A stretch of DNA of 64,000 nt from an uncultured Massilia sp. (GCF_913773735.1 NZ_CAJYEB010000025.1:224894-288893); one strand, 5' to 3'; positions 45,998-55,524 are shown, counted from the first letter of the stretch. Translations and numbers: made by a program. Notes: generated from the letters alone by a model not told the origin.

Positions 45998-46436
45998 GCC
46001 GCACGTGGCCACGCGCGAGGGCGACCAGCGCCGCGCCCTGACATCGAAGGGCGCGCGGCACGCGTCGCGCGTGGGCGCCTGGCTCGACCGCCAGCTGCCC
46101 GCGCAATGCCGCGTGCTGGCCAGCCCCGCCCTGCGCTGCGTGCAGACCGCCGAGGCGCTGGGCCGCAAGTTCTCGACGCTGGAAGCGCTGAACACCGACG
46201 CGACGCCGCAGCAGATCCTGGAAGCCTGCGGCTGGCCGGACCAGCGCCTGCCGGTGGTGGTGGTCGGCCACCAGCCGCTGCTGGGCCAGGTGGCGGCGCT
46301 GGTGTTCTCCGGCGAACCGCACGAGTGGAAGATCCGCAAGGCCAGCGTGCTGTGGATCGCCCGCAAGAACGAGGAAGACCCGGCGCCCTTCATCCGCCTG
46401 GCCGTCGGGCCGGACATGGTGGGCAAGCTGCGCTGA
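45963..46436 (+). CDS. sixA: SixA-type phosphohistidine phosphatase
   Basis: 157 residues of the histidine-phosphatase branch. The N-terminal RHAEAE motif supplies the phospho-His nucleophile His8; the SPALRCVQTAEAL and VVVGHQPLL segments complete the site. SixA removes phosphate from histidines on phosphotransfer proteins. It overlaps ppk1 by 35 bp, so the two genes are co-translated and share the Pho box. A GGGGCC/GGCCCC hairpin follows the stop at 46444-46458. Confidence 0.93.
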   Translation: MELILWRHAEAEPHVATREGDQRRALTSKGARHASRVGAWLDRQLPAQCRVLASPALRCVQTAEALGRKFSTLEALNTDATPQQILEACGWPDQRLPVVVVGHQPLLGQVAALVFSGEPHEWKIRKASVLWIARKNEEDPAPFIRLAVGPDMVGKLR

Positions 46437-46636
46437 AGGCCACGGGGCCGCAGGCCCCTCGTCCCTATGCGCGCGTACGTTCTGTCGGTTAGTTGCAGAG
46501 ATGGGTCAAGCGCTCCGGATCGCCGTGCGGCCCCCGATCCGTAATACAATCCCAACGCGGTTGAAATCGATTTCCTGAAACGCGGGCGGCGCTCCCGGGC
46601 GCGCCATGCCATGACGAACACGAGGAGTTGGGGACA

Positions 46637-47758
46637 ATGGATTGGAATCGACGCAACATCATGCTGAGCGGCGGCGCCCTGGCGGCGGGCGCCATCGGCC
46701 TGCCCGCCGGCGCGGCCGGGGCCCTGCCCGCCGCCGCGGCCGGGCGCAAGCTCGGCTACGCGGTCGTGGGCCTGGGCGGCTACGGACTCGGGATCATCGT
46801 CCCGCAATTCGCCAACTGCAGGAACAGCAAGCTGGTGGCGCTGGTCAGCGGCGACGCCGCCAAGGCGCGCAAGGTGGCGGCCGACTACGGCGTCCCCGAA
46901 CGCAATCTCTACGACTACCGCAACTTCGACAGCATCCGCGACAATCCCGAGATCGACATCGTCTATATCTGCCTGCCGGTGTCGATGCATGCCGAGTACA
47001 CGATCCGCGCGGCCAGGGCGGGCAAGCACGTGCTGTGCGAAAAGCCGATGGCGCTGTCCTCCGCCGAATGCGCGTCGATGATCGCCGCCTGCCGCCAGGC
47101 CGGCCGCAAATTGATGATCGGCTACCGCTGCCACTTCGAGCCGACCAACCTGGAAGCGGTGCGGCGCGCGCGCGCCGGCGAGATCGGCAAGCTGCGCTAC
47201 TTCCGCTCCGAGCACGGCTTCACGTTCAACAATCCGAACGCCTGGCGCCTCAAGAAGGCGATGTCGGGCGGCGGTTCGCTGATGGACATCGGCATCTACG
47301 CCCTGAACGCGGCGCGCACCATGACCGGCGAGGAGCCGGTCGCCGTCTACGCCCAGGAAACCACCGACCGCAGCGATCCGCGCTTTCGCGAGGTCGAGGA
47401 CCTGATCGGCTTCCAGCTCGAATTCCCGTCGGGCGTGGTGGGTTCCTGCATGTCGATGTACAGCGCCAACCAGAACCACATCCTGCTGGTGGGCGACAAG
47501 GGACGCATCGAGATGGAGCCCGCCACCGCCTACCGCGGCAACCGCCTGTGGGTCGGCAGCGGCCGCGGCGAGGAAGTGGTGCCCGCCCCCGGCCCCGGCG
47601 CGACCCAGTGGGCGGGCCAGCTCGACCACCTGGCCCAGTGCATCCTGCAGGACAAGGAACCGATCGTCGCCGGCGAGGAAGGCCTGCGCGACATGCGCAT
47701 CATCGAGGCGATCTACCGGTCGGCGCGCGAGCAGAAGCGGATCGCGCTGCAGGCCTGA
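46637..47758 (+). CDS. Secreted Gfo/Idh/MocA oxidoreductase
   Basis: 373 residues. A twin-arginine leader (DWNRRNIMLSGGALAAGAIG) suggests export with bound cofactor. The Rossmann motif VVGLGGYG lies near residues 43-50, CEKPMAL marks the catalytic Lys region, and the C-terminal domain has GGGSLMDIGIYALN. It resembles glucose-fructose oxidoreductase of Zymomonas, a periplasmic NADP-containing enzyme. GAGGAG precedes the ATG by 10 nt; a TTG 9 bp upstream is an unlikely start. It stands alone; substrate uncertain. Confidence 0.9.
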   Translation: MDWNRRNIMLSGGALAAGAIGLPAGAAGALPAAAAGRKLGYAVVGLGGYGLGIIVPQFANCRNSKLVALVSGDAAKARKVAADYGVPERNLYDYRNFDSIRDNPEIDIVYICLPVSMHAEYTIRAARAGKHVLCEKPMALSSAECASMIAACRQAGRKLMIGYRCHFEPTNLEAVRRARAGEIGKLRYFRSEHGFTFNNPNAWRLKKAMSGGGSLMDIGIYALNAARTMTGEEPVAVYAQETTDRSDPRFREVEDLIGFQLEFPSGVVGSCMSMYSANQNHILLVGDKGRIEMEPATAYRGNRLWVGSGRGEEVVPAPGPGATQWAGQLDHLAQCILQDKEPIVAGEEGLRDMRIIEAIYRSAREQKRIALQA

Positions 47759-47793
47759 GCCGGGCCGGCCGACCCGGCGCCGTCACGCCAGCG

Positions 47794-47822
47794 CCGCCGC
47801 CGCCCGCCGCGGGCGGCGGCGG
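47794..47822. terminator. GC-rich bidirectional hairpin
   Basis: A 29-bp near-perfect palindrome made of CCGCCG units (14-bp arms around one base) in the 104-bp gap between convergent genes. There is no T-run, so it is at best a weak or Rho-assisted terminator. Confidence 0.5.
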
Positions 47823-47862
47823 GATCACCCGCCGCGGCGCCGGATGGCCGCTCCGGCGCCGC

Positions 47863-48807
47863 TCAGTAGGGATGCCCGCCGATCCCCAGCCTGACCTGCC
47901 ACAGCGCGCGCGCGCCGGTGATGTACAGCGTGCGCCCGTCCGCGCCGCCGAACGCCGCGTTGGTGACGTTGGCGTCGACGCGGATCGTGGCCAGCTCCTT
48001 GCCCGCCGGCGAGAACACGCGCACGCGACGCGCGCCGTGTTCCGTCACGTACAGATTGCCCTGGCAGTCGACCGCGAAGCCGTCCGGCCCATCCAGGCCG
48101 GTAACGAGGTCGCGCCCGGGCAGCCTGGCCGCGCCGCCCTGCACCGGATAGGCGCGCAGCACGCCGTCCAGCGCGCCCACGTACAGCGTGGCGCCGTCCG
48201 GCGACAACGCGATGCCGTTCGGGTTCCTGCGGCTGCCGTCGACCAGCGTGACGACGCCGTCGGTGCCGACCCGGTACACGCCGGTGACCGGCTGGCGGCC
48301 CGGCGCGGCGCTGCGCTGGTAATCCGGGTCGGTGAAGTAGATCGTGCCGTCGCCCGCGATGGCGATGTCGTTGGGCGAATTGAACGGCTGCCCGGCGTAG
48401 CGCGACGCCACCGGCGTGCGCGCGCCGCTGCCCGGCGCCTGGCGCAGCAGCGCCTTGTCCTTGTGGCTTGCCACGACCAGCCGGCCTTGCGCATCGACCG
48501 CCAGGCCGTTGCTGCCGCTGTCCTCGACGGCCGTGGTGACGCTGCCGTCCGGCGCCAGCCTGCGGATGCGCGAGGGGAAGGCCGGACCGTCGCCGAAGTC
48601 GGAGAAGTACAGGGCGTCGCCCACCCACACCGGTCCTTCGTACAGCGAGGGACCGTCGTGCGTCGGCGTCGCCGCGGGAATGCGCTGGGCGCGCAGCTCG
48701 CCCGAGGGCGGCGCGCCCGTGCAGGCCGGCGGTGTCGACGCGGCGAGCGCCGCCGGCGCCAGCGCGCACCCGAGCAGCAGCGACAGCGCCGCGCCGAGAT
48801 TCCCCAT
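47863..48807 (-). CDS. SMP-30/gluconolactonase family protein, exported
   Basis: 314 residues. A signal peptide (about 1-24, LSLLLGCALAPAALA) is followed by a six-bladed propeller with family marks GPVWVGDALYFSD, SNGLAVDAQGRLVV, SPNDIAIAGDGTIYFTDPDYQ and PDGFAVDCQGNLYV. Glu and Asn metal ligands are in place, so lactonase activity is plausible. The ATG at 48807 has GGAAG at good spacing; longer in-frame starts exist. It is convergent with the exported oxidoreductase, and the two might act on sugar acids in the periplasm. Confidence 0.85.
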   Translation of the reverse strand: MGNLGAALSLLLGCALAPAALAASTPPACTGAPPSGELRAQRIPAATPTHDGPSLYEGPVWVGDALYFSDFGDGPAFPSRIRRLAPDGSVTTAVEDSGSNGLAVDAQGRLVVASHKDKALLRQAPGSGARTPVASRYAGQPFNSPNDIAIAGDGTIYFTDPDYQRSAAPGRQPVTGVYRVGTDGVVTLVDGSRRNPNGIALSPDGATLYVGALDGVLRAYPVQGGAARLPGRDLVTGLDGPDGFAVDCQGNLYVTEHGARRVRVFSPAGKELATIRVDANVTNAAFGGADGRTLYITGARALWQVRLGIGGHPY

Positions 48808-48931
48808 GGAAATACTTCCGTTGCGAAACAGCCTCAAATTTCGTTCACTCATCATTTTTTTATCGTCAATTTCGCCAGATTTCGGCGCGGATGTTATATT
48901 TACGTACACGCAAACTTACCCAGGCAAAACA

Positions 48932-49594
48932 ATGAATTCCGCGCAAACACTCTGCGTCGCCATCCTCGCCGTCGCCGCCGCCCAGGCCGATGCCAGCGTC
49001 ATCACCCTGCAGACGGCGTACAGCACTGCCGGCGTCCAGGGTAGCGGAAATGCCTACCGCAGCGCCGTCGACACCGCCCTGCTGCACCAGGGCAGCGGCT
49101 ACGGCACCGCCACGCTGGCCAGCTACGACAACGTCTCGAACAGCAAGCTGTTCGGCGGCGTCGACAGCAACATCGCCTGGAAGGCCACCATCGACTTCGC
49201 CGTGGCGGCCGACCAGGCAGCCACCACGTGGTCGTTCCGCGCCGGCGTCGACTTCGGCTACGGCGGCGCGCTGTTCCTGGACGGCGTCGCCGTCGATACC
49301 AAGTCCTGGGACATGTACTGGAGCAATAACTACAATAACAGCTCGCAGTATTTCCTGTACTCGACCAAGCTGGGCGCCGGCAACCACACGCTGGCCATCT
49401 ACGGCCTGGAAAAGTGCTGCGACGGCGTGCAGCAGGCGCAGTTCAAGATCGGCGACGGCAACTACACGACGTTCGCCAGCACCGACGGCCTGAACCCGAA
49501 GGTCGCCGCCGTGCCGGAACCGGCCACCATCGCGTCGTTCGCGCTGGGCCTGGGCCTGATCGCCGGCCTGCGCCGCCGCGGCAAGCGCGGCTGA
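48932..49594 (+). CDS. PEP-CTERM sorting-domain protein
   Basis: 220 residues. Signal peptide about 1-21; mature beta-rich domain with FRAGVDFGYGGALFLDG and a CCDG tetrapeptide (Cys162-163). The tail is a PEP-CTERM signal: VPEP at 194-197, a hydrophobic helix, then RRRGKRG. Such proteins are processed by exosortase and sent to the cell surface or matrix. The CCXG-type motif is one I recall being named as a family feature. Divergent from the SMP-30 gene through a 124-bp AT-rich region. Confidence 0.88.
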   Translation: MNSAQTLCVAILAVAAAQADASVITLQTAYSTAGVQGSGNAYRSAVDTALLHQGSGYGTATLASYDNVSNSKLFGGVDSNIAWKATIDFAVAADQAATTWSFRAGVDFGYGGALFLDGVAVDTKSWDMYWSNNYNNSSQYFLYSTKLGAGNHTLAIYGLEKCCDGVQQAQFKIGDGNYTTFASTDGLNPKVAAVPEPATIASFALGLGLIAGLRRRGKRG

Positions 49595-49771
49595 GCCGGC
49601 GGCCGGCCACTCCCGTCGCGCGGATCGCCGCCAGGGTTCGTGCGGCCGAACGGCAATGGTGGCAGCAAGGCCGTCGCCACGGCGCAGCGCGGGCCGACGC
49701 CGGCATGCGGCGCATGCACGCACGATGCCATCTCGCCGGTATTGCCCAGTATCGTCCAGCCGGACAGGCTC

Positions 49772-50200
49772 CTAGGCCGTCGCGTGCTGCCTGCTGCGCA
49801 GCGCCTCGGGCTCGGCCAGCGGCGCCGCGTCTTCCCTGCCGCCCTGCACCGCGCCGGCGCCGATCAAGCCCGCCACCGTCTCGGCCAGCAGCGGCATCGA
49901 CACCGGCTTGGCGAAGAAACGCACGTCGGCCAGCATCGGCCCGGCGTCGACGGGGTTGGCGGAGATCAGGATCGCCGGCAGGTCCGGGGCCAGGTCGCGC
50001 AAGCGCGCCAGCAATTCGCCGCCGTCCATGTAGGGCATGCGGAAATCGGTGATGATGAGGTCGGCCGGATCGGCCTGGTGCAATCCCAGGGCCTCGGCGC
50101 CGTCGCGCGCCGTGGTGACGCGGTAGCCGAGCATGCTCAGGTAGCGTTCGAATACGTAACGGACGGCTTCTTCGTCGTCGACCAGGAGGATATGCCGCAT
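49772..50200 (-). CDS. Receiver-only response regulator
   Basis: 142 residues. CheY-like fold with Asp8-9, phospho-acceptor Asp52 (LIITDFRMPYMDG) and Lys98 (FFAKPVS). The last 30 residues are a low-complexity tail. No output domain. It lies downstream of ppx on the same strand after a 172-bp AT-rich gap, so it probably has its own promoter. The partner kinase is not local. Confidence 0.88.
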   Translation of the reverse strand: MRHILLVDDEEAVRYVFERYLSMLGYRVTTARDGAEALGLHQADPADLIITDFRMPYMDGGELLARLRDLAPDLPAILISANPVDAGPMLADVRFFAKPVSMPLLAETVAGLIGAGAVQGGREDAAPLAEPEALRSRQHATA

Positions 50201-50372
50201 GATGGAGTCGCGTCCCGGCGCTGCGCGCGCCGGGCTCGGGTGCGTTGAAGTGTGTTGAACCAATCCCGCGAATTTAACACATTTGCTCGCCAGGGAATAT
50301 CGAAACTTGCTAAAAAACGAATTATAAAATGCAAGCCGGACGTCCTGGCGCACGCCTGCCCGCCCGGGCGGG

Positions 50373-51827
50373 TCAACCCTGGGTCACCTGGAACGCCACC
50401 CCGACCTCGCCCCAGGCGGCCGCTTCCTTCTCGAACCAGGCCGCCACCGTGGGATGCTGGCCCAGCCAGCCGCGCGGGGTCTCGACGTCGATGCGGCCCT
50501 TCATGCGCAGGCGCAGCAGGTCGACGTCGGCGTCGACGCGCGCGTGCATGAACACGGCCGCCAGGCGCAGCGCTAGCACGGCCTTGGCCAGGTCGGGCAC
50601 GGCCAGCACGTCGCGCACCTTGCGCAGGTTGCCCTTCTGGCCCAGCACGATCATGCTCATCAGGCGCTGCTCGCGCGCCGTGAAGCCCGGCAGGTCGCCG
50701 TGCTCGACGATGTAGGCGGCGTGCTTGTGCGCGCCCGTGTGCGACACCGCCAGCCCGACCTCGTGCAGCATGGCCGCGCGCAGCAGGTGGTGGGTCACCG
50801 CCTCGTCCTGCGGCGCCAGGCGGTCGAACAGCTTGCGCGCGATGTTCGCCGTGCGCCCGGCACGGGCCGCGTCGACGCCGAAGCGGCGCATGCAGTCCTG
50901 GATCGCGAGGTCGCGCCGGTCCTGGCGGTTGGCGCGCAGCTCCAGGTCGGACAGCACGCCCAGGCGCAGCCCGGCATTGATCGCGTGCATGGTCTTGACG
51001 CGCAGTTCCTGCATCACGCCGATCAGGATCGACAGGCCGCCGACCATGACGATCACGCGCTCGCGCTTGACGCCCGGCAGGTCGAAGGCGTCGACGTGGC
51101 CCACGTCGATCAGCCGGTCGCGCAGCGCCAGCAGGCTGGCGTACGACATGGTGCCGTCGCCGATGCCGTTGCGGGCGATCACCTCGTTGATGGCGCGGAT
51201 CGTGCCGGACGAGCCGTAGGCCGCTTCCCAGCCGTGGGCCCGGTAGCGCGCCGCCATGTCCTCGAAATGGGCGCGCGCCGCGTTGACCGAGGTCTGGAAG
51301 GCGTCCGCGCTGATATGGCCGCCCTGGAAATAGGTGGCGCTCTGCGGATGGGTGCCGGTGCTGAACGATTCGACCATGCGGATCTCGTCGCCATGGCCGG
51401 CGATGAGTTCCGTCGAGCCGCCGCCGATGTCGATGACCAGGCGCTGCTCGTGGCGCCCGGACATCGCGCGCGCCACGCCCATGTAGATCAGGCGCCCTTC
51501 TTCCTCGCCGGAGATGATCTCGATCGGGTAGCCGATGGCGTCCTCCAGGCGCGGCAGCACCCGTTCGGCGTTGCGCGCCACGCGTAGCGTATTGGTGGCG
51601 ACCACGCGCACGGCGTCGAGCCGGTACTGGCGCAGGACCGCGGCGAAGTCGCCCAGCGTGCGCACCGCCGTCGCCTGCGCCTCCTCGCTCAGCAGATTGT
51701 CCGGCCCCAGCCCGGCGGCCAGGCGGATCGGGTCGCGCGCCGTGCGCACGATGTGGATCTGGCCGGCGATCGGTTCGCCGATGTGGAGACGGAAGCTGTT
51801 GGAACCGAGGTCGACTGCTGCGTACAT
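50373..51827 (-). CDS. ppx: Exopolyphosphatase
   Basis: 484 residues of the Ppx/GppA family. ASKHA motifs are AVDLGSNSFRLHIGE, ISGEEEGRLIYMGV and DIGGGSTELIAG; the C-terminal HD-like helical domain has LLRAAMLHEVGLAVSHTGAHKH. The enzyme trims polyphosphate or pppGpp. It lies on the opposite strand from ppk1 with several genes between, a common betaproteobacterial variation. The upstream secreted phosphatase gene is 106 bp away and may be co-transcribed. Confidence 0.94.
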   Translation of the reverse strand: MYAAVDLGSNSFRLHIGEPIAGQIHIVRTARDPIRLAAGLGPDNLLSEEAQATAVRTLGDFAAVLRQYRLDAVRVVATNTLRVARNAERVLPRLEDAIGYPIEIISGEEEGRLIYMGVARAMSGRHEQRLVIDIGGGSTELIAGHGDEIRMVESFSTGTHPQSATYFQGGHISADAFQTSVNAARAHFEDMAARYRAHGWEAAYGSSGTIRAINEVIARNGIGDGTMSYASLLALRDRLIDVGHVDAFDLPGVKRERVIVMVGGLSILIGVMQELRVKTMHAINAGLRLGVLSDLELRANRQDRRDLAIQDCMRRFGVDAARAGRTANIARKLFDRLAPQDEAVTHHLLRAAMLHEVGLAVSHTGAHKHAAYIVEHGDLPGFTAREQRLMSMIVLGQKGNLRKVRDVLAVPDLAKAVLALRLAAVFMHARVDADVDLLRLRMKGRIDVETPRGWLGQHPTVAAWFEKEAAAWGEVGVAFQVTQG

Positions 51828-51933
51828 GGTGATGGGCGAGGTGGTCCTGTCTTGATCGTAGCCGGAAGTATAGCCCGCCAGCGCGCCGTTGCCACGCGCC
51901 GCCGCCTTCCCGGCGCCTGCGTCGCGCGGCGCG

Positions 51934-53643
51934 TCAGCGCAGCGCCTCGGTCAGCACGCGCCCCTCGGCGGCGGCCGGCGCGCGCACCCGCAGGATGTGC
52001 GCCAGCGTCGGGGCGATGTCGACCACTTCGGCGTACTGGCCGAGCGCGCCCGGGCGGATCCAGCGCTTGCCCATGATGAGCAGCGGCACCGAGGTGTCGT
52101 AGTTGTACGGGGTGCCGTGGGTGGTGCCCTCGGCGCCGCCGCTGAAGAAGGAATACGCCGCCGGCACCACCAGCAGGTCGCCCGACAGTTCGCGGTTCCA
52201 GGCGCGCTGCATCAGCGTGGCCATGCGCGAATTCGCCGCGACGCCGCGTTCCATCTGGGTGCGGGTGAACACCTCGGCGATGCCGGGCTGCGCCAGCAGG
52301 ATGCGCGCGGCGGCGTCCTCGACGTCGGCGCGCGCCAGGCCGCGCTTGTCGATGGCGGCGTAGTCGAGGTAGATCTCGGGCAGGTAGGACGTCTTCACCA
52401 GCCCGGGCGCGCCGAAGCGCTCGGCGAGCGCCTTGCCGAGTCCCGCCGTGACGGCCTTCGGGTCGATGCGCGCGGCGTCGATGCGGCGCTGGCGCGAGAA
52501 TTCGGGCGTGTTCGAGAAGCCGTGGTCGGCGGTCAGCACGACCAGCACGTTGTCCATGCCGATGCGGCGGTCGAGGAAGTCGAAGAAGGCCGCGATCTTG
52601 CGGTCGACCTGCTGCAGGTGGTCGTGCGACATCCGGCTTTCCGGGCCGTAGGCGTGGTTCACGTAGTCGTGGCCCGACAGGCTGATGCCGAGGACGTCGG
52701 TGGCGCCGCTCGGATTGCTGCCCAATTGCTCGCCCTCGACGGCGGCGCGGGCGAACTCCAGGGTCAGCTCGTCGACGGCGGGACTCGTCTTGAGACGGTT
52801 GTAGTAGTCGGCCGCCGGCGCGCCGCTCTCGCTGTAGAACATGAACGGGAAGCGGTTCGGCCCCTTCAGGCTCGGCGCCGGGAACGGCGCGTCGTCCGCG
52901 TAGGCGCTGTCGGGCAGCAGCGGCGTCCACGCCTTGCCGTAGTAGCGGTCCTGCGGCTTGCCGGCGCGGAAGCGCTCGACCCAGGCCGGATGCTGCTGCA
53001 TGTAGTAGGTGCTGCTGGCGAAGTCGCCGGTCTTGTCCATGAACATGTAGGCGGTGCCCGTCTTCCCGGCCAGCAGGATCGCGCCGCGGTCCTTGCCCGA
53101 GACCGTGACGACCTTGCTGCGGTTGCCGGTGGCGTAGCGCAGCTGGTCGCCGAGCGTGTCCACGCGCAGCAGCGCGGGCGACGTGCCGTCGTGCGGATCG
53201 GTCGCCGGCTCGCCGATGTAGGTGTAGCGGGTGTCCTCGGTGCAGTAGACCTGCCGGCCGTCGGCGTCGAGCCAGTTGTTGCCGATGATGCCATGGCGGT
53301 AGGGATAGGCGCCGGTCAGCACGGCCGTGTGGCCGATCGCGGTGACGGTGATGCCGTGGGCCTGGTGCGCGTTGGTGAAGCTGGCGCCCTGCTCCAGCAG
53401 GCGCCGCAGCCCGCCCTGCCCGAACTGGTCGCGGTAGCGCTGCACCTGCTCGGACGGCAGGCCGTCGATCACCATCACCACCAGCAGCCTGGGCCTGGCG
53501 ACGGCTTCCTTGGTGGCCGCCGTCCCGTCCGCGCGCGCCGCCGGGGCCGCCGCCCCCGCGCCCGCATGCAGGGGCGCCAGCAGGGCCGCGCAGGCGAGCA
53601 GCGTCAGGGAAGTCTTGAGGGCGGGGCGGAAGATGGCGGGCAT
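51934..53643 (-). CDS. Secreted alkaline phosphatase, PafA-like
   Basis: 569 residues. Signal peptide about 1-30 (LTLLACAALLAPLHAGA). Alkaline phosphatase superfamily motifs follow: VMVIDGLPSEQVQRY, the nucleophile Thr in GASFTNAHQA, LTADHGFSNTPE and a final THGTPYNYDTSVPL metal loop. PafA-type enzymes release phosphate from monoesters in the periplasm and are not end-product inhibited. It precedes ppx on the same strand. No convincing Pho box was found upstream. Confidence 0.88.
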   Translation of the reverse strand: MPAIFRPALKTSLTLLACAALLAPLHAGAGAAAPAARADGTAATKEAVARPRLLVVMVIDGLPSEQVQRYRDQFGQGGLRRLLEQGASFTNAHQAHGITVTAIGHTAVLTGAYPYRHGIIGNNWLDADGRQVYCTEDTRYTYIGEPATDPHDGTSPALLRVDTLGDQLRYATGNRSKVVTVSGKDRGAILLAGKTGTAYMFMDKTGDFASSTYYMQQHPAWVERFRAGKPQDRYYGKAWTPLLPDSAYADDAPFPAPSLKGPNRFPFMFYSESGAPAADYYNRLKTSPAVDELTLEFARAAVEGEQLGSNPSGATDVLGISLSGHDYVNHAYGPESRMSHDHLQQVDRKIAAFFDFLDRRIGMDNVLVVLTADHGFSNTPEFSRQRRIDAARIDPKAVTAGLGKALAERFGAPGLVKTSYLPEIYLDYAAIDKRGLARADVEDAAARILLAQPGIAEVFTRTQMERGVAANSRMATLMQRAWNRELSGDLLVVPAAYSFFSGGAEGTTHGTPYNYDTSVPLLIMGKRWIRPGALGQYAEVVDIAPTLAHILRVRAPAAAEGRVLTEALR

Positions 53644-53812
53644 GGCGTCGGTGGTCTCGCGAAGCGGGTGCGGTGGATCGGGACGCCCGGGCCGCAGCCC
53701 GGTCGCCAAACCGGGCATTGTACCGCCGGCATGTGTCGGCAGGATGACATTCCGGCACGGCGGCGCAACATTTCGTGACTTTTGGCCGGCCTCATGCAGC
53801 TAGAATCGGAAC

Positions 53813-54469
53813 ATGTCCATGACCCTGACCCAACCCGCCGGCAGCGCTGCAGCCTCGGCCCATTCCCGCCGCTGGGCGTGGGGCATCAGCCTGCTCGCGC
53901 ACGGCGCCGCCCTCGCCTGGCTGCTGCACGCCATGCCGCCGCAGCGCGCGCGCGTCGACGATGCGCGGCCGGAAGTGCGTTTCGTGTTGGTCCGGCCCCT
54001 GCTGGCGCCGCCCGTCCCTGCGCCACTGCCCGCGCCGGTGGCCGCGCCCGTACCTGCGCCGCCGGCAGCCGCGGCGGCGCCGGCCCGCCCCGCGCCCGCG
54101 CCACGGGCCAGGCCCCGAACCGCACCGCCGATCGCACCACACCCCGCGGCGGCGCCGGCGCCGCCCATCGCCATGCCCGAGGGGACGCCGGAGCCGGCGT
54201 TCACGGTCGCCGCGCCGCCGGCGGGCAGCGGCGGCGGCTTCGACATGGCCGCCGCGCGCGGTGCGGCGCGCGCCGCCGTGTCCGGCCCGGACGGCATCGG
54301 CGCCGGCCGCACCCAGGTGCTGCGCGAAACCCGCACCGAGAAACTGGGGCGCGCCATCGACGGCGCACGCAACGGCGATTGCCAGACCCAGTATGCCGGC
54401 ATGGGCATCCTGGCGCTGATCCCGCTGGCCAAGGACACGTTGACGGGGAGCGGGTGCAAGTGGAAATGA
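53813..54469 (+). CDS. TonB-like proline-rich membrane protein
   Basis: 218 residues. One N-terminal membrane helix (about 21-40, WAWGISLLAHGAALAWLLHAM) is followed by a Pro/Ala-rich stretch (about 65-125) and a small C-terminal domain with LGRAIDGARNGDCQTQY and a Cys pair. The helix plus Pro-rich layout recalls TonB/TolA-like energy-transducing proteins, but the C-terminus is not a recognisable TonB domain. The start could be 53813 or Met3. It stands alone, convergent with a membrane gene. Function unknown. Confidence 0.75.
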   Translation: MSMTLTQPAGSAAASAHSRRWAWGISLLAHGAALAWLLHAMPPQRARVDDARPEVRFVLVRPLLAPPVPAPLPAPVAAPVPAPPAAAAAPARPAPAPRARPRTAPPIAPHPAAAPAPPIAMPEGTPEPAFTVAAPPAGSGGGFDMAAARGAARAAVSGPDGIGAGRTQVLRETRTEKLGRAIDGARNGDCQTQYAGMGILALIPLAKDTLTGSGCKWK

Positions 54470-54526
54470 GGGGATGGCCGGCGTGACGGCACCCGGCACT
54501 TGCCCGTGCCACTGCCTAAGCCCCCG

Positions 54527-55318
54527 CTATGCACGCTCGCTCGGTATCGACGCCGGATCCTGCTTGCGCGAGTGCACCGCCTCCGCTGCATGACCCGGGC
54601 CGGGAGGACCGATACGGATCTCGATCGCGCCCACGCGTGTCGCACTTGTGATCCTTCCCCGGCTTTTATCGATCAGATTCCGGTTCCCGTTCCATCGCCT
54701 CTGCAGATTGACCCTGGTGAGCAGGCACCACCTCAGCACGGACAGCCAATACGCATCGAATTTGTTGACTGTCTCGTTGCCGCCGCGTTCGACATACGTC
54801 AGTTCCGGAAATCGATCGCGCAGCGCTTCGATCTTTCGACGCCGCATCTCGGTGGTGCCATATAAATGGCTCTCCAGCGTCACGACTCCCGTCAGTCCAT
54901 GCCGCAAGGCCGCCGAAAGGATGATGGATTCGCCCTCATCGATCATGTTCTTGCGGGTGAATGCGTAATGCAGGGGATTCATGCTGACCGCCGGACCCAT
55001 ATGGATGCTCCAGCGTCCCTCGCCATCCGGGCGCAGCATCATGTTCGTGCACTTGTACGGCGCGAAACGCACATAGAACCAGAGAAACACGAGTCCAAGC
55101 GCACCTTTTGCAGTCAGTCCAATCCATGGCCTGTTGAAGAATGTGCGGTACATGAAGTTGGAAAAGGTAGCGGAAACGCAAACGGCGAGCCCGATGGCGG
55201 CACATGCGACTAGAGTCAGCGTGAGTGGAAACAGGAACTGGCGCAGCGTTCCCGCATTGCGCAATCCGCCGAAATAGAAACGCCCGTAAAGCCGGTCGAA
55301 TGTATTTGAAATATCCAT
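54527..55318 (-). CDS. Orphan two-helix membrane protein
   Basis: 263 residues, no recognised family. Two hydrophobic helices lie at about 28-52 and 68-86. The remainder is cytoplasmic or peripheral and contains RWSIHMGPAVSMN, FTRKNMIDEGESIIL and LTYVERGGNETVNKFDAYW, which read like real protein. Base composition across 54.6-55.35 kb is visibly less GC-rich than the flanks, suggesting recent acquisition. It is convergent with the TonB-like gene and has no operon partner. Confidence 0.65.
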   Translation of the reverse strand: MDISNTFDRLYGRFYFGGLRNAGTLRQFLFPLTLTLVACAAIGLAVCVSATFSNFMYRTFFNRPWIGLTAKGALGLVFLWFYVRFAPYKCTNMMLRPDGEGRWSIHMGPAVSMNPLHYAFTRKNMIDEGESIILSAALRHGLTGVVTLESHLYGTTEMRRRKIEALRDRFPELTYVERGGNETVNKFDAYWLSVLRWCLLTRVNLQRRWNGNRNLIDKSRGRITSATRVGAIEIRIGPPGPGHAAEAVHSRKQDPASIPSERA

Positions 55319-55524
55319 TGGGCTAGGTGATAGAGAAAACCCATATTATTCAGAGCAATGTCCTGCGCTACAAATCAATAGGCGACTTCCCGCTGCGCCT
55401 CGGACGCTGACACGTCCGGCGGGCAGGCAGGCTGGAGGCGGCAACGCCATGCCTGCGCGGACAACCGTACCGTCCGTTCGTGCCGGGGCCGGGTCCGACG
55501 TCCGCCCTGCATCGACCATGCGAG

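Noticed and set aside
44480..47629. 1049-codon open frame opposite ppk1, sixA and the Gfo/Idh gene
   Set aside because: Antisense to three clear genes; no recognisable motif.
47794..47822. Intrinsic terminator with high confidence
   Set aside because: Strong stem but no T-run on either side, so kept only as a tentative hairpin.
53644..53812. Possible Pho box upstream of the secreted phosphatase
   Set aside because: Only one TGTCAT half-site on the minus strand; the second repeat has about three mismatches and wrong spacing.
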